Shown here: in pieces, positions 16,229 to 23,898 of the stretch
How the letters are laid out: the number at the start of each line of letters is the position of its first letter
Numbering within the stretch: the first letter of the stretch is position 1
DNA from: Actinomycetota bacterium
GTDB lineage: Bacteria; Actinomycetota; Thermoleophilia; Solirubrobacterales; Solirubrobacteraceae
Direction: 5' to 3'
DNA length: 42,856 nt
Assembly (NCBI GenBank): GCA_005888335.1
Contig: VAWY01000029.1
Location: 1-42,856 of the forward strand
Made by a program: the position numbers and the translations under genes
Notes under the pieces: model-generated
Seen by the model: the letters and a program-made list of their open reading frames with translations, nothing else
What the model was told of the DNA's origin: nothing
The model's database searches: none

Positions 16229-17464
16229 ATGCACTCGGTCTATCTCGCACGCCAACCCATCTTCGATCGCCACGTCCGACTCGCCGGCTACGAGCTCTTG
16301 TTTCGCAGCGGCGACGAGCAGGGACGCGCCGTCATCGGCGACCACGACGACGCCACGTCGAGCGTCGTCCTCAACACGCTCACCGAGTTCAGCCTCGAGC
16401 GCGTCGTCGGCCCCCATCAGGCCTGGATCAACGTCACGCGGCGCTTCATCCTCGACGGCCTGGCCGACGCGCTGCCTCCCAAGCGCGTGACCCTCGAGCT
16501 GCTCGAGGGCCAGCAGCTGGACGACGAGCTGTTCGACGCGCTGGCCCGCCTGCGCGACCGCGGCTACACGATCGCGCTCGACGACTTCACGTACGTCCCC
16601 GCTTGCGAGCCGCTGCTCCCGCTGGCCGACGTCGTCAAGATCGACGTCATGGCGCTCGGCGTGAAGGGCGCGGCCAACGAGCTCGCCAGGCTGCGCGGCC
16701 GCGGCATCGCGGCGGTGGCCGAGAAGGTCGAGACCCAGGAGGAGTTCCACGCCTGCGTCGACGAGGGGTTCGAGCTCTTCCAGGGCTACTTCTTCTGCAA
16801 GCCGGAGCTGCTGACGACGAAGGCGATCGGCGCCAACAAGCTCTCGCTGCTCCAGCTGCTCGCGGCGCTGCAGGATCCGGAGATCGAGCTCAGGCGCCTC
16901 GAGGCGCTGATCACGCACGACGTCGCGCTGAGCTACCGGCTGCTGCGCTACATCAACTCGGCGTTCTTCGGCCTGCGCACGCGCGTCGATGGCATCGGCC
17001 GCGCGATCGCGCTGCTCGGCCTCAACAACGTCAAGCGCTGGGCGACCATGACCGTGTTCGCCGGCGTCCAGGGCAAGCCGCGCGAGCTGCTGACCACGGC
17101 GCTGGTGCGCGCCCGGGTGTGCGAGCGGCTCGGTCCCGAGCTCGGCGAGCGCAGCCACGACCAGCTGTTCACGCTCGGTCTGTTCTCGGTCGTGGACGCC
17201 CTCGTCGATCGCCCGATGGCCGAGGTCCTCACCTCGATCCCGTTCCCGGACGACATGCGCGCGGCGCTGACCAGCCACAGCGGGCGCAAGGGCGATCTCC
17301 TGCGGTGCGTGCTGCTCTGGGAGCGCGGCGAGACCGCGCAGGCGATCAGGTGCGGCATCGCGCCCGGCAAGATCGCCGCCGCGCACACCGAGGCGCTGGC
17401 CTGGGCGGAGGACGCTGCGAGCGAGCTGCTCGACGCTCCCGACGCCGGGGCGCAGGCGGCCTGA
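16229..17464 (+). CDS. EAL-HDOD signalling protein (YuxH/CdgR type)
   Basis: A 411-aa cytoplasmic protein joining an EAL-like domain (about residues 1-205) to an HDOD domain (about 205-395). It opens with YLARQPIFDRHVRLAGYELLFR, so the EAL motif is E22-L-L. Further conserved positions are INV, TLELLE, LDDF, VKIDVM, AEKVE and QGYFF. The acidic and lysine positions are kept, but the loop after LDDF lacks the usual glycine, so phosphodiesterase activity is uncertain and it may only bind cyclic di-GMP. The HDOD part shows THDVALSYRLLRYINSAFFG. It is divergent from the PKD operon (125 bp between) and convergent with the DUF354 gene (6 bp). No clear ribosome site other than AAGGG about 15 nt upstream. 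Confidence 0.88.
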   Translation: MHSVYLARQPIFDRHVRLAGYELLFRSGDEQGRAVIGDHDDATSSVVLNTLTEFSLERVVGPHQAWINVTRRFILDGLADALPPKRVTLELLEGQQLDDELFDALARLRDRGYTIALDDFTYVPACEPLLPLADVVKIDVMALGVKGAANELARLRGRGIAAVAEKVETQEEFHACVDEGFELFQGYFFCKPELLTTKAIGANKLSLLQLLAALQDPEIELRRLEALITHDVALSYRLLRYINSAFFGLRTRVDGIGRAIALLGLNNVKRWATMTVFAGVQGKPRELLTTALVRARVCERLGPELGERSHDQLFTLGLFSVVDALVDRPMAEVLTSIPFPDDMRAALTSHSGRKGDLLRCVLLWERGETAQAIRCGIAPGKIAAAHTEALAWAEDAASELLDAPDAGAQAA

Positions 17465-17470
17465 CCCGGC

Positions 17471-18478
17471 CTAACCCCGGATCCAGGGCAGCGCGAGCGC
17501 GAGCAGCTCGGCCGGGTCGCGCCCGGCGAAGGGCGCCGCGAACGGCGGCTTGGCCGTCAGCTCGAGGTCGTCGGGCTCACGCAGCACGCGCAGCCGGCAC
17601 TCGCCGACCAGGCGCTCGTCGACTGCGCCCATGCGGCCCTCGAAGATCGTCCACACCGGTGTGCCGAGCGCGGCCGCCTCGCGGTTCATCGAGCCGCCGG
17701 CGCTCACCAGCGCGTCGGCGAAGGCGACGAGCGACGAGGCGTCGACGGCGCGCCGCGGGACGACGAGCCGGTCCGAGAGCGCCTCGATCTGCGCGGCCTG
17801 ATCGGCGTTGCGGGTCAGCACGACGGTGCTGACATCGTCGCGCTCGACCAGGCGCTCGAGCAGCCGGGGCACCAGGTCGCCGCGCGCGCCGGCGAGGTAG
17901 AGCGCGTACGACGGCGCGGTCCGCACGACGACGAGCAGCTTGTCGCGCTCGACGCCGAGCTGGTCGAGGACCGACTCGTCGGGCGTGAATCCGTGCAGGA
18001 CGTAGTCCTCCTTGAGGCCGGGGTAGCGCACGAGCTTGGCCCCGCGCGCGCCGTAGCGGGCCAGGCGCTCGGGCGGGATCGCCTCGGGCACGAGGACGCG
18101 GTTGGCCAGGCGGCAGTTGAGCGAGTGCTGCAGCGTCGCCCACTCGTAGTCGAACATCGTCGTGTTGGGGATGCGCCGGACGCGGCAGGCGACCGGCAGG
18201 TCCGTCGAGCCGTGCGCGAGGGCGCAGTCGAAGCGACCGCCGAAGCGCAGCATCTGCGCCACGCGCCCCGCCGCCGCGCGCGCCTTGCCCGCGCGCGACG
18301 CGCCGCCGTAGCGGCCGAGCAGCGTGAAGTCGTGGCCCCAGTCCTCGAGCAGGTCGACGGTCTGCGAGAGCGGGCGCGCCGTGACCACGACCTCGTGGCC
18401 GGCGGCCTCGAGGCGCTCGACCAGCGGGCGCAGGACCACGACGTGCGCGGTGTTGGTCAGGTCGACCCAGACGCGCAC
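17471..18478 (-). CDS. DUF354-family predicted glycosyltransferase
   Basis: A 335-aa protein of the DUF354 family, predicted GT-B-fold proteins related to UDP-GlcNAc 2-epimerases and glycosyltransferases. The start MRVWVDLTNTAHVVVLRPL is the family's typical opening. The second half has VVRTAPSYALYL and SAGGSMNREAAALGTPVWTI, the nucleotide-sugar-binding region. It is the last gene of a four-gene glycan operon but is separated from the preceding gene by a 163-bp inverted repeat. GTG at 18478 was chosen because the first beta strand begins there. Donor and acceptor are unknown. Confidence 0.82.
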   Translation of the reverse strand: MRVWVDLTNTAHVVVLRPLVERLEAAGHEVVVTARPLSQTVDLLEDWGHDFTLLGRYGGASRAGKARAAAGRVAQMLRFGGRFDCALAHGSTDLPVACRVRRIPNTTMFDYEWATLQHSLNCRLANRVLVPEAIPPERLARYGARGAKLVRYPGLKEDYVLHGFTPDESVLDQLGVERDKLLVVVRTAPSYALYLAGARGDLVPRLLERLVERDDVSTVVLTRNADQAAQIEALSDRLVVPRRAVDASSLVAFADALVSAGGSMNREAAALGTPVWTIFEGRMGAVDERLVGECRLRVLREPDDLELTAKPPFAAPFAGRDPAELLALALPWIRG

Positions 18479-18483
18479 AGCTA

Positions 18484-18646
18484 GATGATCGACTCCGAAT
18501 CGCCCGTCGATGCCAGGTGCGCGGATCGCGGTGCTGGGCGTCGGCCGAAGGCGCAGGGAATGCTGGTTGTATTGGCAAGCCTTCGGCCGGCGATCCAGCG
18601 CCGCGAGGCGCGTGCCTGGCGCGGCGGAAATTCGGAGTCGATCATC
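18484..18646 (-). repeat. 163-bp imperfect inverted repeat (hairpin or MITE-like element)
   Basis: The outer arms are a perfect 17-bp inverted repeat: GATGATCGACTCCGAAT at 18484-18500 and its complement at 18630-18646. The similarity continues inward imperfectly, and the innermost stem is 10 bp perfect (GGCCGAAGGC, 18543-18552, with 18579-18588) around a 26-nt loop. The whole could fold into one long hairpin in RNA. It sits between two genes of the same minus-strand operon, and the stop codon of the upstream gene (18645-18647) overlaps its edge. No transposase is inside. It may be a miniature transposable element, a REP-like repeat, or an mRNA structure limiting read-through into the DUF354 gene. 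Other copies in the genome would decide. Confidence 0.8.
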
Positions 18647-20600
18647 ATGCTTTCAGCAGCTCCAGCCAGTGGGCGCGGCGCGTCTCGAGGCCGTGCAGCG
18701 CGTCGAGCGCGGCCACCGCGTCGGCGAGGCCGTCGGCCGGCGGGACGCCGGCGATCGGCGCCGCGCCCTGCAGGCGCTCGCCCTCGAGCCGCTCGGCGGG
18801 GCCGATGAGCACCTCGCGCATCGTCTCGCCGGCGCGCACGCCGACGATGTGCAGCGGCGCCACCTCGCCCGGCCCGTGCACGCCGCGCCACGTGCGCTCG
18901 GCCAGCTCGCCGACGGTGAGTGAGACCGGGTCGGCCGCGGTGACCAGGGAGCAGCCGCCCTCGACCAGCAGGGCGGCGTGGGCGACGAGGCTCGCCGCGT
19001 GGCCGCGGGTGATCCAGTAGCGGATCATCGTCGTGTCGGTCACCGTCAGAGGCACGCCCGCGCGGGCCTGGCGCAGGAACAGCTCCGACGCGCTGCCCGC
19101 GCTGCCCAGGACGTTGACCAGCCGCACGGCGCCCGCCGGCACGTCGGCGACCGCCGCCAGCTGCTCCATGAGCCGCTTGGTGCGCCCGTAGCGCGAGGCG
19201 GCCAGCGCGGCCTTGTCGGTCGAGGCGACCACGACGCAGCCGGTCCCGGCCGCACCCGCTGCGCGCAGGACGTTCCACGAGCCGTCGAGATTCGTCGCCA
19301 CGTACTCCTCGGGGAAGCGCTCGGCGAGGTCGACGTGCTTGTAGGCGGCCAGGTGGAAGACGACCTCGGGCGCCGCGCGGCGCATCTCGCTCTCGGTGCG
19401 CTCGCGATCGCGCACGTCGCACAGGACGTACTCGGTGTGCGCGAGGGCGAGCGGGTCGCGGCTGCGGCGGTCCGCGGCGAGCGACGCCTCGTGGGAGTCC
19501 AGCAGCGTCAGGCGGCCCGGGCGGAAGCCGAGGATCAGCGTGGCCAGCGCGCGCCCGATCGACCCCGCGCCGCCGGTGATGAGCACGCGCCGCCCGGCGA
19601 GGCGCTCCTCGAGCTCGAGCAGCGCGGGGACGGGGTCGCGCCGCGCGACGACGCGCTGCCAGTCGAAGCCCTCGCCGGGGAGCCGGCGCGGCGGCGGGCG
19701 CCAGGCCTCGGCGGGCGCGCGCAGCGCGCGCTCCATCGCCCGGTAGCCGGCCTTCATGTGCGGCGAGCGCTCATGGTCGGGCTCGTTGATCTCCGCGACG
19801 ACGAACGTGACGAGCTCGGCGAGCCGCCGGACGACGGGGTCCAGGTCGAGCTCGCCCTCGCCGTAGGGCAGCCCCTCGCCGAGCAGGCCGGCGGCGTCGG
19901 AGACATGCGCCACCTCGGCGGCGGGGCCGAGCTCCTCGACGTAGCGCTCGAGCTCGAGTCCCTCGTCGGACTCGAGGCCGAACAGCGACGGGTAGGCGGC
20001 GGCGAACGAGCGAAACAGCGCCGCGTGCGAGGTGTCGATCGTGAAGCCGACCTCGGGGACGTGCGCGCGCCAGGCGAGCAGGTCCTCCCAGTGGCCGCCG
20101 ACGGGGGAGAGGAAGACGCCGCCGGTGCGCATCCGCAGCACCGGCGGCACGTTCTCGATCAGCGGCGTGACGCCCTCGGCCAGGCACGCGTCGGCGTAGA
20201 AGCGCAGAAAGCCGCCGACGGCCTCCTCGTCGACGCCGGCGTGGGCGCGGTACTCGACCGGGTCCATCGGGATGAACAGGTGGATGGTCAGCACCGGCGA
20301 GCCGACGCCGGCCGCGAAGCGCGCGCTGCGCTCGATCCCGGCCCGGGCCTCGTCGTCGAGGCGGTCGACGCGCACGTGGGCGCCGCTCGGCCAGGCGACC
20401 GGCGCCTCGGCGGTCACCGCGCCCGGCGCGGCGGCGCGCACGTTGGCGATCGCGCGCTCGATCGCCGCGTCGTCGGCGACGTGCGCCGGCATGAGCGGGA
20501 CCTCGAGCCCCTGCCACGGGCCGCCGTCGAGCCGGTCGGCGAGCTGCTCAGGCTCGGGCGCGGCCTTGAGCAGCAGGATGGGCGCGGAGCCAGGCGACAT
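18645..20600 (-). CDS. Fusion: xylose-isomerase-like TIM barrel plus CapD-type nucleotide-sugar dehydratase/epimerase
   Basis: A 651-aa two-domain protein. Residues 1-300 resemble the sugar isomerase / AP endonuclease 2 TIM-barrel superfamily, with candidate metal ligands in LTIHLFI, LIENVPP, FTIDTSHAALF, HVSDAAG and AEINEPDH. Residues about 335-651 are a CapD/FlaA1-like polysaccharide biosynthesis SDR: LITGGAGSIGRAL, CDVRDRERTE, VVFHLAAYKHVDLAE, ASTDKAALAASRYGRTKRLM, and a late RYWITRGHAASL. The catalytic YxxxK is Y-G-R-T-K; many CapD relatives have Met at that Tyr position. It overlaps the upstream epimerase by 53 bp, so the exact start (ATG 20600) is uncertain. I know of no characterised protein with this order of domains. 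A reaction on a UDP-sugar is inferred. Confidence 0.8.
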   Translation of the reverse strand: MSPGSAPILLLKAAPEPEQLADRLDGGPWQGLEVPLMPAHVADDAAIERAIANVRAAAPGAVTAEAPVAWPSGAHVRVDRLDDEARAGIERSARFAAGVGSPVLTIHLFIPMDPVEYRAHAGVDEEAVGGFLRFYADACLAEGVTPLIENVPPVLRMRTGGVFLSPVGGHWEDLLAWRAHVPEVGFTIDTSHAALFRSFAAAYPSLFGLESDEGLELERYVEELGPAAEVAHVSDAAGLLGEGLPYGEGELDLDPVVRRLAELVTFVVAEINEPDHERSPHMKAGYRAMERALRAPAEAWRPPPRRLPGEGFDWQRVVARRDPVPALLELEERLAGRRVLITGGAGSIGRALATLILGFRPGRLTLLDSHEASLAADRRSRDPLALAHTEYVLCDVRDRERTESEMRRAAPEVVFHLAAYKHVDLAERFPEEYVATNLDGSWNVLRAAGAAGTGCVVVASTDKAALAASRYGRTKRLMEQLAAVADVPAGAVRLVNVLGSAGSASELFLRQARAGVPLTVTDTTMIRYWITRGHAASLVAHAALLVEGGCSLVTAADPVSLTVGELAERTWRGVHGPGEVAPLHIVGVRAGETMREVLIGPAERLEGERLQGAAPIAGVPPADGLADAVAALDALHGLETRRAHWLELLKA

Positions 20601-21423
20601 AGTCGGAGACGGCCGCGTCGAGCGGCCGGGCGGGGAAATCTAGTCGCGGCAGCAGCTGGTCCCCCGAGTACGAGCGGTCCTCGCCGGGCGCGAGCTCGCC
20701 GCCAGGCAGTTCGATCGGGACGTCGCTGCCGGCGGCGTCGCGGACGAGCTCGGCGGCCCGCAGGAGCGGTGTCGGCGCCTCGGCGGCGATCGCGACGGAC
20801 TCGCCCCACCGGCCGCCGGCGACGAGGTGCTCCAGGGCGAGGACGACATCGTCGACGTAGACGAAGTCGCGGGTGCGCTGCGGATCGCCGGGGATGACGA
20901 TCGGCTCGCCCTCCAGCGCGCGCGCGGCGAAGGCGGCGATGGCGCCCGTCGCGCCCTCCCAGCGCACCTGGCCGGGGCCGAAGACGCTCGGCAGGCGCAC
21001 GACGACGGCGCGACCGCCGTGCAGGCGGCACGCCTCCTCGCCGAGGCGCTTGGACATCGCGTAGGGATCCGGAGGCGGGTCGAGGCCGGCGCGTACGGAC
21101 GACGGGTAGACGAGCGGGACGCCGCTCTCGAGGAGGTTCAGCGTCGTGCCCGCGTTGGCGCGCACCGCACCGGCGGGGTCGCGGCGCGCGCCGGCCGGGT
21201 CGGGCACGCCGGCGAAGTGCAGGACGGCGTCGCGACCGGCGAGCAGGTCGCGCGCGGCGGGGTCGCCGGCGTCGGCGCGGACCACGCCGGGCAGGTCGCG
21301 CGCGTGTGCGCGCGCCGCGCCGCCCGGGCGCGCGACGGCGAGCACGTCGTGGCCTCGCTCGCGCAGGAGCACGGTCGCCCGCCAGCCGAGGAAGCCCGTC
21401 GCGCCGGTGACGACGAGCCTCAT
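20548..21423 (-). CDS. NAD-dependent nucleotide-sugar epimerase/dehydratase
   Basis: A 291-aa extended SDR. The nucleotide site is LVVTGATGFLGWRATVLL at the N terminus; the catalytic pair is in YAMSKRLGEE (Tyr and Lys), preceded by YPSSVRAG with the catalytic Ser. RLPSVFGPGQVRW and RTRDFVYVDDVVLAL are typical of sugar-nucleotide epimerases. The ATG at 21423 overlaps the stop of the upstream epimerase (ATGA). It is the second gene of the glycan operon. Substrate not predictable; a C4 or C3/C5 change of an NDP-sugar is the likely kind of reaction. Confidence 0.87.
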   Translation of the reverse strand: MRLVVTGATGFLGWRATVLLRERGHDVLAVARPGGAARAHARDLPGVVRADAGDPAARDLLAGRDAVLHFAGVPDPAGARRDPAGAVRANAGTTLNLLESGVPLVYPSSVRAGLDPPPDPYAMSKRLGEEACRLHGGRAVVVRLPSVFGPGQVRWEGATGAIAAFAARALEGEPIVIPGDPQRTRDFVYVDDVVLALEHLVAGGRWGESVAIAAEAPTPLLRAAELVRDAAGSDVPIELPGGELAPGEDRSYSGDQLLPRLDFPARPLDAAVSDYVAWLRAHPAAQGRARA

Positions 21424-22238
21424 CGCAGATAGCCCGCCAGGTCGTGGTCGTAGCGGAAGTGCGACACGAAGCGCGCGCGGGGGGCCGGCGCCGCCCCGGG
21501 GTCCTCGCCGCGGGCCAGCGCCGCGACCTGCGCGACGGTGACCGTCTCGGCGACGACGTTGGCCACCGGGTCGGCGGCGTCGAGCAGCAGCCGCGCGGCG
21601 TCCTCGACGTGCACGACCCCGATCGTCGCGCGGCCGCCGTCGTCGAGCGTCAGCGGCTCGCCCGCCGCCGCCACACGGCGGAACTTGTCGACGACCGTCT
21701 GGGATTCGGGCGCCTCATGCTCGACGGGACTTGGCCCGTAGACGATGCCGAGCCGCAGCAGGCGCGCGTCGACGCCGTAGAGCTGCAGGCAGAGCTCGGC
21801 GTAGATCTTCGAGAGATGGGCGAGGTCGCCCTGGCGTCCGTAGGGATGGTCGAAGTGCACGTCGCCCTCGAGGTCGGGACCGTAGACGTGCAGCGAGCTG
21901 CCGAACGCGACCGGCGGCCCGCCCGCGTCGCGCACCGCCTGGGCGACGATGCGCGCGCCGACGAGGTTTGTCTGCTCGGTGTAGCCGGGGTCGCGCCAGG
22001 AGAGCGGCCGGCTCGCCTGGGCGGCCAGGTAGACGACGCGATCGGGTCGCAGCGCCAGCACCCTGTCGACGTCGTCGCGCCGGCGCACGTCGACGTCGTG
22101 GATCTCGGCGCCGAGCGGCTCGACCTGCTCGCGGCGCGTCGCGTGCCAGTTGTCGGCCAGGACGACCCGCTCGCCACGGGCGAGGGCCAGCTCCGCCACC
22201 TTCGCGCCGATGTAGCCGGCGCCGAGCACCAGGATCAC
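21420..22238 (-). CDS. NAD-dependent epimerase/dehydratase family protein lacking the catalytic Tyr
   Basis: A 272-aa extended SDR, first gene of the glycan operon. VILVLGAGYIGAKVAELAL forms the NAD site; later motifs are FGSSLHVYGPD, LRLGIVYGPSP and GVVHVEDAARLLL. The usual YxxxK reads A-H-L-S-K, so the catalytic Tyr is missing while the Lys is kept; the enzyme may use another residue or have lost activity. I start at GTG 22238 because the Rossmann strand begins there and a -10 hexamer lies 8 nt upstream. The longer ATG start at 22262 would overlap the divergent crotonase start codon. Confidence 0.82.
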   Translation of the reverse strand: MILVLGAGYIGAKVAELALARGERVVLADNWHATRREQVEPLGAEIHDVDVRRRDDVDRVLALRPDRVVYLAAQASRPLSWRDPGYTEQTNLVGARIVAQAVRDAGGPPVAFGSSLHVYGPDLEGDVHFDHPYGRQGDLAHLSKIYAELCLQLYGVDARLLRLGIVYGPSPVEHEAPESQTVVDKFRRVAAAGEPLTLDDGGRATIGVVHVEDAARLLLDAADPVANVVAETVTVAQVAALARGEDPGAAPAPRARFVSHFRYDHDLAGYLR

Positions 22239-22246
22239 GGCGCGCG

Positions 22247-22253
22247 AGACTAT
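22247..22253. promoter_or_regulatory. Shared bidirectional -10 region
   Basis: AGACTAT serves both directions. On the minus strand TAGTCT (22252-22247) is 8 nt from the GTG of the epimerase; on the plus strand GACTAT (22248-22253) is 7 nt from the ATG of the crotonase. The two start codons are only 22 bp apart, so both transcripts would be essentially leaderless and polymerases would compete for one site. Confidence 0.5.
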
Positions 22254-22260
22254 CCGCGCC

Positions 22261-23070
22261 ATGGACTACGAGCACCTCCGCTACGAGCACGACGACCACG
22301 TCGTGACGCTGACCTACGACCGCCCCGAGGTCCACAACGCGATCAGCCGCGCGATGGCGCGCGAGCTGCACGACGCCTGGCGCCGCTTCCGCGACGACCC
22401 CGACGCGTTCGTGCTCGTCATCACCGGTGCGGGCGAGACGACGTTCTGCGCCGGCTGGGACCTGCAGGAGGCCTCCGAGCTCGACGAGCTCGGCGACTGG
22501 GACGCCTTCCGCGTCTCGCTGCACGACGATCCCGGGCCGTGCGGCTACACGCGCCGCGCCGACGTCTTCAAGCCGGTCATCGCCGCGGTCAACGGCTACG
22601 CGTTCGCGGCGGGCCTGGAGACCGCGCTGCTTGCCGACATCCGCATCGCCGCCGAGAACGCCGAGTTCGGCGCGCTCGAGCGGCGCTGGAACATCGTCGG
22701 CGGCGACGGCCTGACCGTGCGGCTGCCGCTCGTCGTCGGCTACGCGAAGGCGATGGAGCTGCTCATCACCGGGCGGCGCATCGACGTGCGCGAGGCCGAG
22801 CGCATCGGGCTGGTCAACGAGGTCGTGCCGCGCGGGCGCGCGCTGGAGCGCGCGCTCGAGCTCGCCCACGAGGTCGCCGCGCTGCCGCAGGGCGCGATCC
22901 GGGCCGACAAGGAGTCGGTCTTGCGCCACGTCGGGCGCACGCTCGAGGAGCGCCTGCGGCTCGAGGCCGAGATGACGATGTCGATGTTCATGCGCCGCGA
23001 TTCGCACACCATCGGCGCCGGCGCGTTCAAGGCGGGGCGCGCGCCCGAGTGGCCGCATCACGGTCTGTGA
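22261..23070 (+). CDS. Enoyl-CoA hydratase/isomerase family protein (crotonase)
   Basis: A 269-aa crotonase-fold enzyme acting on acyl-CoA thioesters. The two oxyanion-hole segments are TTFCAGWDLQE (near residue 60) and GYAFAAGLETALLADIRIA (near residue 114). A Glu follows in FGALERRWNIVGGDG, at the place of one hydratase glutamate. The C-terminal helices end GAGAFKAGRAPEWPHHGL, the usual crotonase ending. The precise reaction (hydration, isomerisation or other) cannot be told. The ATG is 7 nt after a -10-like hexamer shared with the divergent epimerase gene. It stands alone, followed by a long non-coding gap. Confidence 0.9.
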   Translation: MDYEHLRYEHDDHVVTLTYDRPEVHNAISRAMARELHDAWRRFRDDPDAFVLVITGAGETTFCAGWDLQEASELDELGDWDAFRVSLHDDPGPCGYTRRADVFKPVIAAVNGYAFAAGLETALLADIRIAAENAEFGALERRWNIVGGDGLTVRLPLVVGYAKAMELLITGRRIDVREAERIGLVNEVVPRGRALERALELAHEVAALPQGAIRADKESVLRHVGRTLEERLRLEAEMTMSMFMRRDSHTIGAGAFKAGRAPEWPHHGL

Positions 23071-23535
23071 CCTCGCGGACCGCCGGATCGGCGCATGCTC
23101 TCGATTCAGCTTTGTCCTGATCGGCAGCCGCTCGACTGGTACAACTCGCCGGACTCCTCGAAGCAGGGGGCCTGACGCTATGACCGCGATGACGACCATC
23201 CAGAACGACGCGCGACTCGATTTCGTCGCGTCCATCGTCGTCGCGCCGCTCGCGTCCTAGAGGCCGTCTGTCTCACCGGGTCGCGGGCGTCGCCGCCCGA
23301 GACCCGCTCAGCATCTCCGCGCTCTCGGGCGGTGCGACGCCACCAGTCCACTACCACCAAGGAGCGCACATGCACTCGCTGATCCACGTCGAACTCGTCC
23401 GCACCGCAGCCCGCGAGGCGGCCCGCCGCCACGAGAGGCCGAGGCACGAGCCGCGCGGCGGCCCGTCGCCGCCGCGCCGGCCGCGCCCGCGGACCTGACC
23501 GACTCGACCTCCACGGCTCCTATCCTCTCGGCGCC
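23071..23535 (+). other. Intergenic stretch with two small candidate ORFs
   Basis: A 465-bp gap between the crotonase and cupin genes. It holds a possible 26-codon ORF (23180-23260, starting MTAMTTIQND) with a purine-rich GCAGGGGG upstream, and an ATG at 23371 with AAGGAG five bases before it (starting MHSLIHVELVRTAAREAAR). The second frame runs without a stop into the cupin gene and would give a 55-residue Arg-rich N-terminal extension. No RNA gene, terminator with a T-run, or mobile element was recognised here. Confidence 0.45.
23521..23526 (+). promoter_or_regulatory. Candidate -10 element for the cupin gene
   Basis: TATCCT fits TANNNT and ends 9 nt before the GTG at 23536. This supports that start over the ATG at 23371. 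Confidence 0.5.
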
Positions 23536-23898
23536 GTGGAGGTCGTCAGCCTCGAACAGATCGAGCCGTTCGTCACAAAGGACGGCTCCTCCATCCGCGA
23601 GCTCGCGGGGCGCGTCTCGCTGCCCGCCGAGCATCAGTCGCTCGCCGAGGCGACGGTTCCCGTCGGCGGCGAGACCGAAGAGCACTACCACCGCAACACG
23701 GAGGAGCTCTATCTGTTTACCGCCGGCATGGGCCGGATGCGGCTGGGCGACGAAGAGCGCGAGGTGCGCGCGGGCGACTGCGTGGTGATCCCGCCGCAAA
23801 AATCCCACAAGCTGTGGAACAGCGGCGAGACTCCGCTCGTGCTGTTGTGTTGCTGCGCGCCGCCCTACTCACATGACGACACGGTGCTGACGGGCTGA
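23536..23898 (+). CDS. Single-domain cupin protein
   Basis: A 120-aa beta-barrel cupin. Metal ligands are likely H50, H52 and E57 in EEHYHRNTEELYLF, and the His in PPQKSHKLWN. The glycine-rich turn GMGRMRLGDEEREVRAGD is typical. Such small cupins can be isomerases, dioxygenases or ligand sensors; none can be chosen. The tail has a run of three Cys (LLCCCAPPY), unusual for a cytoplasmic cupin. GTG start with a -10 hexamer 9 nt upstream; the frame is open further upstream. Its stop overlaps the ATG of the following hydrolase gene (TGATG), so the two are coupled. Confidence 0.88.
   Translation: MEVVSLEQIEPFVTKDGSSIRELAGRVSLPAEHQSLAEATVPVGGETEEHYHRNTEELYLFTAGMGRMRLGDEEREVRAGDCVVIPPQKSHKLWNSGETPLVLLCCCAPPYSHDDTVLTG

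Noticed and set aside
14131..17832. A 1233-codon open frame on the plus strand
   Set aside because: It covers the PKD operon in antisense and the EAL-HDOD gene in another frame, with no domain visible.
18553..18578. The loop of the long hairpin considered as an integron attC site
   Set aside because: The expected R box pair (GTTRRRY and its complement) is not present, and no integrase is in the window.
18485..19020. Overlapping open frames on both strands around the inverted repeat
   Set aside because: They begin inside the palindrome, so both strands give similar short peptides (starting MIDSE), and then run as shadows of the CapD fusion gene.
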